This document shows, one piece after another, positions 58,052-64,000 of a stretch of 64,000 nucleotides of DNA. Numbering within the stretch: position 1 is the stretch's first letter; every line of letters starts with the position of its first letter. A model generated the notes under the pieces. It was not told where the DNA came from. It searched no databases and saw nothing but the letters and a program-made list of their open reading frames with translations. Source of the stretch: CAWCDJ01 sp963836015 (lineage in GTDB: Bacteria > Acidobacteriota > Terriglobia > Bryobacterales > Bryobacteraceae); NCBI GenBank assembly GCA_963836015.1, contig CAWIIF010000008.1, forward strand, positions 124,001 to 188,000, given 5' to 3'. Both the position numbers and the translations under genes were made by a program.

Positions 58052-59635
58052 TTGAGGTTCGTCGTGACCCTACCGTTTGACGTTTCTGCTTTTGTCCCCG
58101 TGGAAGCGCTGGTCCCCGAGGCCGCTGCACGCTGGCGGCCGCTTGTCGAAGACGCGCTGCGATTCATCTTCTCGAGGTTCCCGGCCGAGCGTATTTCGGC
58201 GAAGCTGGCCGAACAGATGGCCCTCCCTCTCGATACCCCACCCGAACGGCGGCTGATCCGTCTCATCTCCCGGATGCCGGGCTTGCAGAAGATCGGGCAG
58301 GTGCTGGCGCGGAACCGCCGGATTCCCCCGCCCTTGCGGACCGCCCTGGCCGAGTTGGAGAACGGCATGTCCGACACCACGGCGGACGAAATCCAGGCCA
58401 TTATCCGCGATCGCCTGGGGGATCGCCTCGAACGTTATGCAGTCCGCATGGATGATTGCATACTCTCCGAGGCCAGCGTCAGCGCCGTCATCCGCTTCAC
58501 CTGGCGGAACCCGGACCGAGAGCGGGAGCGCAGCGTCTTCAAGGTGCTGAAACCGTATGTTCCCGCCTGTTTCGCCGAGGACATGAGGGTGCTCCAGGAA
58601 CTGGGTGAATACCTCACATCGAAGGAGCGCGGTTACGGTTTCGCGGTCCGCGAGGTGAACGAGATGATCACCGAAGTCCGGCTGCTGCTCGAGCGTGAGC
58701 TGGATTTCGCGCGGGAGCAGGCCACTCTCGCGGAAGCGGCGCGCACCTACCGTTCCACCATCGGAATTCGCGTGCCGCGAGTGATCCCGGAGCTGTGTAC
58801 GGGCGAGATCACAGCCATGAGCGAGGAGAGCGGCGTCAAAGTGACCGACGCGGTCCCCCATTCGCCCATTCGCCGCGCCCGCATCGCCGAACAACTGATC
58901 GAGGCGCTCATCGCGGTGCCGCTCTTCTCCGGGAAAGACCCGTCGGTATTTCACGCCGATCCCCACGCAGGAAACCTGCTGTACGACGAGGCCAACCGCG
59001 AGCTGGTGATCCTCGACTGGGCCCTGGCTGAGCGGTTGAGTCTGAGCTCGCGCCGGCACCTGATGCTGCTGGCCATCATGATGGCGCTCCGCAACCGGGA
59101 GGGGGTGCGCGCCGCAATTTGTGGATTGCGCCGGGAGGAGCGAGGCGGGCGGAAGCAGTCGTCCAGGGTGATCGATCGCTCGGTCGACCGCTTCTTCGAC
59201 CATCTTCCGGCGGACGCCTCGCCGGGAGTCCTGGACGGCATGAGGATGATGGACGAGATGGCGCTGCATGGCGTACATTTCGCCCCGGCGCTGTTTTTGT
59301 TCCGGAAGAGCCTCTTTACTCTTGACGGTGTTCTACAGGACGTCGCCGGCTCCGACGTCCGGATGGACCAGGCCATGACGCGCCACTTCCTGACGCGGTG
59401 GGCCGCCAGCTTCGGCCTTTTTTACAGCCCGCTCGGCATGAAAGATTTGCTCTCTGTCGAGTGGAACGCCCTCCTCTATCCGGTGCGGTCCCTCAAACAG
59501 AGCCTGGGGTGGGGAGCTATCGATTCCGGCCGTGCTTCTCGTGACTCGACACCCAGTCCGAAGAAGAGATCGCAGCCCCCAGCGAAATCTCGCCAGCCAG
59601 CGCCACGCCGGCCACGATCTCCGCGAGCCGTTTGA
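58052..59635 (+). CDS. ABC1/UbiB-family atypical kinase
   Basis: 527 residues. ABC1 kinase-like features: GLQKIGQVLARNRRIPPPLR (KxGQ motif region), the Lys of VFKVLKPY, ELDFAREQATLAEAA, then FHADPHAGNLLYD (HxDxHxGN) and metal-binding ILDWALAERLS. The usual Pro of HADPHPGN is Ala here. These proteins support quinone or isoprenoid lipid biosynthesis and have ATPase activity. TTG 58052 starts 8 bp after the phaR stop with GGAAG before it. The last 40 residues are Pro/Lys/Arg/Ser-rich and are read antisense to the 3' end of the HMG-CoA reductase gene (119-bp overlap). Confidence 0.88.
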   Translation: MRFVVTLPFDVSAFVPVEALVPEAAARWRPLVEDALRFIFSRFPAERISAKLAEQMALPLDTPPERRLIRLISRMPGLQKIGQVLARNRRIPPPLRTALAELENGMSDTTADEIQAIIRDRLGDRLERYAVRMDDCILSEASVSAVIRFTWRNPDRERERSVFKVLKPYVPACFAEDMRVLQELGEYLTSKERGYGFAVREVNEMITEVRLLLERELDFAREQATLAEAARTYRSTIGIRVPRVIPELCTGEITAMSEESGVKVTDAVPHSPIRRARIAEQLIEALIAVPLFSGKDPSVFHADPHAGNLLYDEANRELVILDWALAERLSLSSRRHLMLLAIMMALRNREGVRAAICGLRREERGGRKQSSRVIDRSVDRFFDHLPADASPGVLDGMRMMDEMALHGVHFAPALFLFRKSLFTLDGVLQDVAGSDVRMDQAMTRHFLTRWAASFGLFYSPLGMKDLLSVEWNALLYPVRSLKQSLGWGAIDSGRASRDSTPSPKKRSQPPAKSRQPAPRRPRSPRAV

Positions 59636-61055
59636 CCTTGCCTTTGCCCGAGCACTGAAGAATCGCCAGGCATTCCCGCTGGGTGGGCAGGCCGGTCCCA
59701 CCCCCGTGGGTGGCAACGATCAACGACGGGATGGTGAGCGAGAGATACAGGTCGCCCGACGGGGTCAGCTCCGAATACAGGATTCCGGCCGCGGATTCAG
59801 CCACATTGGCCACATCCTGCCCGGTCGCAATGAACATCGCGGTGATGCCGTTGGCCGATTGCGCTCCGTTATTGTTCGCCCCCGAGAGAAATGCCCCGAT
59901 GTTCGCAACGCCATAATGGTGCGCCAGTTGCTCCGGTTCCACGCGAAGATGCCGCACCAGGATGTCGCGCGTCAGGGTGGCCTCCGCCGTCACCCGTTTG
60001 CCGCGGGTTCTCAGCATGTTGATCTGAGAGGCCTTTTTGTCGGTGGCGAAGTTGGATTCCAGGTAGAAGTCGGTGACCTCCGGGCAGCGGCCGAGAATCC
60101 AATTGCAGGCGGCGAACGTCGCGCGGCCGACCATGTTCTGCCCGGCGGCATCGCCCGTGCTGAAATTGAAGCGCAGGTACACGAATTTGCTGGCAACGTA
60201 GGGATCGATGGATTGCAGCCGGGCGACGCTGGAGGTGCTCTCCGCTTCCCGGCGGATGTCGGCGAGGTTCTCCGCCACCCAGGCGACGAAGTCGCGGCCG
60301 GCCCGCGCATCGCGAAACACGAATACTGGCGCCCGCTGCATGGCGTCGGCAACCACCGTCGCGCGGACTCCTCCGCACAGGTTCAGGATTTTCATGCCGC
60401 GGCTGTAGGATGCCACCAGGGTGCCCTCGGAAGTCGCCAGCGGAATCAGGAACTCACCTTCCGCGTGCTCCCCGCGCATCAGCAGCGGGCCGGCCAGCCC
60501 GACCGGCACCTGCGCGACTCCGAGAAAATTCTCGCAATTTCCGCGGGTGACGTGCGGGTCGAAGGAATGATGGACGAGGTGCTGCAGCTTGAGGCCGGTG
60601 CTCTGTTCCACCAGAGCCCGGCGGCGGTTTACGATTTCCGGCGTATAGTCGTCGGTTTCACTGCGGGGAACCCGTTGGCCGCACCCGCCTTCCTCTGCCA
60701 CGGTATCTTCGACCTTCAGCTTCAGGGTCCCGAAGGGCCGGGCTTCGAAGGCGATTTCGATCTCGTGCCGGGTTCCGGCCAGTCCCGGCACGTCCGCCAC
60801 GATGATGACCGTGGAACTGAGGGGAAAGGGAAGGGGATGCGTCTCGCTGACCTGGCCGGCAGTCAGGACCCGCCCTTCTCCAACATCGATTCGAACGTGT
60901 TCGAGGGGGACCGTCCTCCCATCGATGGCCAGGCTGTGGAGTCCCACCAACTCTGCGTCGCTCAGCCGGTTCTTCAAGCCGAACTGGGCGCCGCGATCGG
61001 TATTTTTGAGGCTGCCAATCGTGTACAGCCGCTGGAGCAGGAAGCTGGGGATCAT
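59517..61055 (-). CDS. Class I 3-hydroxy-3-methylglutaryl-CoA reductase
   Basis: 512 residues from ATG 61055, with GGGAG eight bases upstream. About 135 N-terminal residues form a beta-rich extra domain not found in short bacterial enzymes. The catalytic core is complete: ENFLGVAQVPVGLAGPLL, Glu210 in ATSEGTLVAS, Asp302 in STGDAAGQNM, Lys340/341 in SNFATDKKAS, the loop THGGGTGLPTQ and a late His in WVSSHEKHGR. It reduces HMG-CoA to mevalonate, usually with NADPH. Class I enzymes are rarer in bacteria than class II. No other mevalonate gene is in the window. The 3' end overlaps the kinase gene and carries the catalytic His. Confidence 0.93.
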   Translation of the reverse strand: MIPSFLLQRLYTIGSLKNTDRGAQFGLKNRLSDAELVGLHSLAIDGRTVPLEHVRIDVGEGRVLTAGQVSETHPLPFPLSSTVIIVADVPGLAGTRHEIEIAFEARPFGTLKLKVEDTVAEEGGCGQRVPRSETDDYTPEIVNRRRALVEQSTGLKLQHLVHHSFDPHVTRGNCENFLGVAQVPVGLAGPLLMRGEHAEGEFLIPLATSEGTLVASYSRGMKILNLCGGVRATVVADAMQRAPVFVFRDARAGRDFVAWVAENLADIRREAESTSSVARLQSIDPYVASKFVYLRFNFSTGDAAGQNMVGRATFAACNWILGRCPEVTDFYLESNFATDKKASQINMLRTRGKRVTAEATLTRDILVRHLRVEPEQLAHHYGVANIGAFLSGANNNGAQSANGITAMFIATGQDVANVAESAAGILYSELTPSGDLYLSLTIPSLIVATHGGGTGLPTQRECLAILQCSGKGKVKRLAEIVAGVALAGEISLGAAISSSDWVSSHEKHGRNR

Positions 61056-61278
61056 AAAGAGCGCTCCCACGGGTTCCAAAACCCGAATTGTAGGAGAGCG
61101 CGGAGGTCAAGGCAACGACAAATCGTAATTAGAGGTCTTGAACTATGATCGCGATTGCACAATAATCTAGCTACGCGACCGTCCGCCGCGACCACGACGT
61201 CACCCGCTTTCGCGCTCCGATTAATTCTATCCGTCGTGGAGGGTCGCCAGCAGCATCGTGGTACTTGAGGAGGATTGC

Positions 61279-61989
61279 ATGCAGTTTCGAAGAGCGATCC
61301 AGTACGCTTTGATGTTTTTGGTACTCGTGCCGGCCGGAGTCGCACAGCAGACATACGTGACGCGCTACGACTTATTCACCGGGTATACGTTTTTAGACAG
61401 TCCGTCCATCGGTCTGTTTGAAAACGGATTCCATACCCAGATCGGTTACCGGCCCAAAACCTGGTATTCCATCGGGTTCGACTACAGTATCTCGGCGGGC
61501 GATCTGAACATCACACCTGCCCTGCTGCCGTCCCCGCTGCAGCAACAACTCGGGGCGCAACTCGCCGCGCTGGCGGCCGCCGGCAAGCTCCCGCCCGGCT
61601 ACCAGCTGGTAGTGCCCGCCCGCTCGCATACCCAGACCTTCGCACTCGGGCCGCAACTGGCCTACCGTCATTTTTCCAGAGTGACGCTTTTCGTGCGGCC
61701 GTCGCTGGGCGCGATCCGCGAAGTGGCCACGCCGCATCCCGCGGATCCGATTGCCTCGGCCATTGTGGCGCAACTGACACCCTCCGGCAGGAAAACGGAC
61801 TGGACAGGGTTCTACGGCTTCGGGTATGGCTTTGACCTGCTTCTGGGTAAGCACTTCGGAATCCGGACGCAGGGCGACCTGGTGTGGGACCACCTCTTCA
61901 ACGACCTGCTGGCCAATGGCCGCTGGACCACCCGGTTCTCGGTAGGGCCTTGTTTCAATTTCGGACGGAATATCGCCGAACACCACTAA
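61279..61989 (+). CDS. Outer-membrane beta-barrel protein
   Basis: 236 residues. Signal peptide (AIQYALMFLVLVPAGVAQQ), then alternating beta strands with aromatic girdle residues (YVTRYDLFTGYTFL, TQIGYRPKTWYSIGFDYS, TFALGPQLAYRHFSRVTLFV, TGFYGFGYGFDLLLG, TRFSVGPCFNFG). It resembles small eight-stranded OmpW/OmpA-type barrels. A Pro/Gln/Ala-rich loop (PSPLQQQLGAQLAALAAAG) could be surface exposed. GAGGAGGA lies just before ATG 61279. No known substrate. Confidence 0.82.
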   Translation: MQFRRAIQYALMFLVLVPAGVAQQTYVTRYDLFTGYTFLDSPSIGLFENGFHTQIGYRPKTWYSIGFDYSISAGDLNITPALLPSPLQQQLGAQLAALAAAGKLPPGYQLVVPARSHTQTFALGPQLAYRHFSRVTLFVRPSLGAIREVATPHPADPIASAIVAQLTPSGRKTDWTGFYGFGYGFDLLLGKHFGIRTQGDLVWDHLFNDLLANGRWTTRFSVGPCFNFGRNIAEHH

Positions 61990-61995
61990 CGGCGT

Positions 61996-63627
61996 TCAGC
62001 TCTCGAATTCAACGGACCGGGCGGGGATATAGCTCATCGCCCGCTCGCTGAGGGCGCAGATCGTCAGGCTCGGGTTTACCCCGAGATTGGCGGAGATGGC
62101 GGAGCCATCGCACACATATAGGTTGCGATAACCGAAGATGCGGTTTTGAGCATCCACCACGCCGCGTTCGGGTCTGTCGCCCATCGGGCACCCCCCCAGG
62201 ATGTGGGCCGTACCCGGCACATTGAATAGGATTTCGGTCACCATACTCATCGGCGTGCCGCCGGTGAGCTTCGCCACCGTCCGCGCAAACTCGTTCGCTT
62301 GCGGTATGAACGTTGGGATCCGCCGGCCATGGCTCATCAGCATCTTCTGAAACGGCCAGAACCAGGGCCGCCCAAGGCGCATCTGTATGTAGCCGTCCAG
62401 GCTCTGCATACAGAGCAGGATCATTGATTCCCGCGCCCAACCGAAAGGATGCAGGCACCGGATCGTGTGCAGCGGGTGACGCACCAGTGCCGCCGCGAGC
62501 GTGCCGAGCCAGGAGAGAATCCGCGTTCGCCCCGGCCGGCCACCCGTCAGCAGGGTGGCGAGCAGGCCCATGGCGTCCGAACCCGCCGGATAGCGCGTGG
62601 CCTCGATGTGCGTATGGTCGTCGATGTAAACTCCGGAGCCGATGGCGATTCCCTGAGACAGGTCTTCGCGGCTGTGCGGCACGCGTACCCCGATCAGGGA
62701 TTCTGCATTAGTGCGGACCAGGTTGCCCAGTTGGTCGCTGATGGCCGGCAGCGAGCCGCGCTGCTTCAACCGGAACAGCAGGTCCATGGTCCCCAGGGCT
62801 GACGCCGCGAAGACCACGCCGCGACACGTGAAGCGCCGGCGCCCCTTCGCAATCCATGCCGTAGACCGCACGGTATGTACTTCGTAGCCTTCGGCGCCGT
62901 CCGCTCGTCCATTCCGCGGAACTACATCCACCACCCGGGTCTCCGGGAAGACGCGGGCTCCGTGCTTTTCGGCGAGGTAGAGGTAGTTCTTGTCCAGCGT
63001 GTTCTTGGCGTTGTATCGGCATCCCATCATGCAGCCGCCGCAGGCGATGCAGGTGGCGCGTTCCGGACCTTCGCCTCCGAAATACGGGTCGGGATGGGTG
63101 GTCCCCGGGGTCTCCCCTTCGGGTGCCTGAAAAACCGCTACCTGTGTGCGATAAAACGTGTCGCCCATGCCGATGGCATCGGCGGCCTTCCTGAGGATCC
63201 GGTCGGCCGGTCCCAGGATCCGGTTCTCGGTGACGCCGAGCATCCGCCGGGCCGTGACGTAATGGGCCGGCATCTCGCGCTTCCAGTCGGCCAGCCCGGC
63301 CCAGCTCCCCTGGTCCCAGATGGAATCCCCCGGCTGCAGGGACGTGTTGGCGTACGTGATGGACCCTCCGCCGACCGCGCAGCCGTGCAGGATCATGACG
63401 TGTCGGAACGGTTGGATATTGAAGAAGCCCCGCAGCGCGATTTTGGGACGCCAGATCCAGCGCCAGAGCCGCCAACTGGTGCGCGGAAAGTCCTCCGCCC
63501 GCCAGCGGCGGCCCATCTCCATGACCGCCACGCGATATCCCTTCTCCGTCAGGCGATGCGCCGCCACGCTGCCGCCGAAGCCGGATCCGATCACGATGAA
63601 GTCGTAGTCAAGCTCCGATACAGGCAC
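61996..63627 (-). CDS. GMC oxidoreductase (cholesterol-oxidase-like)
   Basis: 543 residues. FAD-binding N terminus (DFIVIGSGFGGSVAAHRL), second flavin motif (HGCAVGGGSITYANTSL) and the C-terminal GMC signature (GTAHILGGCPMGD, then GYRNLYVCDGSAISANLG). A ferredoxin-like cysteine cluster C193-x2-C196-x2-C199-x3-C203 (CIACGGCMMGC) could hold an iron-sulfur centre. It likely oxidises a hydroxyl group of a large alcohol such as a sterol or hopanoid-like lipid; the substrate is unknown. GTG 63627 has CGGAG six bases upstream. It follows the partial gene at the right edge by 12 bp. Confidence 0.9.
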   Translation of the reverse strand: MPVSELDYDFIVIGSGFGGSVAAHRLTEKGYRVAVMEMGRRWRAEDFPRTSWRLWRWIWRPKIALRGFFNIQPFRHVMILHGCAVGGGSITYANTSLQPGDSIWDQGSWAGLADWKREMPAHYVTARRMLGVTENRILGPADRILRKAADAIGMGDTFYRTQVAVFQAPEGETPGTTHPDPYFGGEGPERATCIACGGCMMGCRYNAKNTLDKNYLYLAEKHGARVFPETRVVDVVPRNGRADGAEGYEVHTVRSTAWIAKGRRRFTCRGVVFAASALGTMDLLFRLKQRGSLPAISDQLGNLVRTNAESLIGVRVPHSREDLSQGIAIGSGVYIDDHTHIEATRYPAGSDAMGLLATLLTGGRPGRTRILSWLGTLAAALVRHPLHTIRCLHPFGWARESMILLCMQSLDGYIQMRLGRPWFWPFQKMLMSHGRRIPTFIPQANEFARTVAKLTGGTPMSMVTEILFNVPGTAHILGGCPMGDRPERGVVDAQNRIFGYRNLYVCDGSAISANLGVNPSLTICALSERAMSYIPARSVEFES

Positions 63628-63639
63628 GAGGACTCCGTG

Positions 63640-64000
63640 TCACTTCCCGGCGGACGAAGCGGGGCATCCGGCCATGCGAACCGGTGCTCCACAATCGGGC
63701 AGGCCGGCCGGCGGTTTGGGGAAATCCTGGCCGGGCTTGACCTGCGACTCGCGCATCGATTCCAGCGTCTTCCGGAGCGACTTCTCGGGGTTGATTCCCA
63801 TCATGGACCCGAGCGAGCGCATGAACGACCCGAATTCGCCGCTCAGCGTGATGGTCTGGGCTTCCACCGAGACACCCTGGTCCGTCTCGCTGAACCGCCA
63901 GTACGAATTCAAGCGAAGCAGGTAGTTGTGCGGTTTGCCGACTTCCTGGACCTTGGTCGAGTAGGAGCGGCACCTCCAGTGGCGGGCGTCGATGCGCTCC
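63640..64000 (-). CDS. Protein of unknown function, C-terminal part (cut by window)
   Basis: The frame is open to the right edge, giving 119 codons. An internal TTG (63912) is not the real start because the frame continues upstream with coherent sequence (RCRSYSTKVQEVGKPHNY, then LLRLNSYWRFSE). The visible part has beta strands (GVSVEAQTITLSGEF), a helix (FMRSLGSMMGINPEKSLRK) and a Pro/Cys-rich end. I recognise no family. It is 12 bp upstream of the GMC gene and probably in one operon with it. Confidence 0.7.
   Translation of the reverse strand, partial: ERIDARHWRCRSYSTKVQEVGKPHNYLLRLNSYWRFSETDQGVSVEAQTITLSGEFGSFMRSLGSMMGINPEKSLRKTLESMRESQVKPGQDFPKPPAGLPDCGAPVRMAGCPASSAGK

Noticed and set aside
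1..64000. Mobile elements, prophage, CRISPR or defence genes
   Set aside because: No transposase, integrase, repeat-spacer array, restriction or toxin-antitoxin gene was found; coding sequence is continuous and uniform in style.

Overview
The window looks like a piece of an acidobacterial chromosome, most likely from the Bryobacter/Solibacter side of the phylum. This is inferred from gene content, not from any marker gene. The signs are high GC, two very large MacB/FtsX-type permeases of the acidobacterial 'ADOP' kind (one coupled to a PadR regulator), two TonB-receptor-like outer-membrane proteins with N-terminal carboxypeptidase-regulatory domains, a PQQ beta-propeller dehydrogenase paired with a cytochrome c, and many secreted hydrolases. 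I see no tRNA, rRNA, IS element, prophage, CRISPR array or integrase. Coding density is very high and no gene-free stretch exceeds 300 bp.

Layout. 0-9 kb: end of an ADOP permease, a hybrid histidine kinase, MtaB tRNA methylthiotransferase, a DinB-fold protein, a translationally coupled cytochrome c/PQQ dehydrogenase pair, a methyltransferase and an orphan PadR. 9-16 kb: a secreted amidase, a 1132-residue TonB-receptor-like protein and malate synthase 1. 16-25 kb: carbohydrate genes (Tat-exported glycosidase-like protein, AttH lipocalin-like protein, LacD aldolase, sugar permease, ArnT-type glycosyltransferase, UxaA altronate dehydratase). 25-33 kb: PadR-ADOP pair, secreted thioredoxin-fold protein, M28 peptidase, small membrane protein, aldose epimerase, metallo-beta-lactamase-fold protein. 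33-44 kb: glycosyltransferase/toroid-protein/ion-transporter operon, PilZ, PspC, a flagellar-rod-like orphan, DUF885 protein, PHP-PAP2 pair and an MGDG-synthase-like glycosyltransferase. 44-47.7 kb: a LytTR regulator and a second TonB-receptor-like protein.

47.7-63.6 kb is the most coherent region and deals with lipid storage and C2 metabolism: a wax-ester/triacylglycerol synthase preceded by a 53-residue ORF, an aldehyde dehydrogenase, a TPR-HTH protein, malate synthase 2 divergent from isocitrate lyase, an esterase, a six-repeat phasin-like protein divergent from PhaR, an ABC1/UbiB kinase, a class I HMG-CoA reductase, an outer-membrane barrel and a GMC (cholesterol-oxidase-like) oxidoreductase. 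Together these suggest storage of acyl carbon as wax ester/TAG and possibly PHA, with return of acetyl-CoA through the glyoxylate shunt. No PHA synthase lies in the window.

Two regulatory observations stand out. First, about fourteen genes have a -10-like hexamer ending only 6-10 nt before the start codon, which implies leaderless or nearly leaderless mRNAs; one divergent pair shares a single palindromic -10 in a 21-bp gap. Second, the phasin/phaR intergenic region carries two copies of CTGC-N3-GCAG, the form of site described for PhaR, one of them covering the phaR start codon. Genes without the near -10 often have a clear Shine-Dalgarno sequence, so both initiation modes seem to be used.
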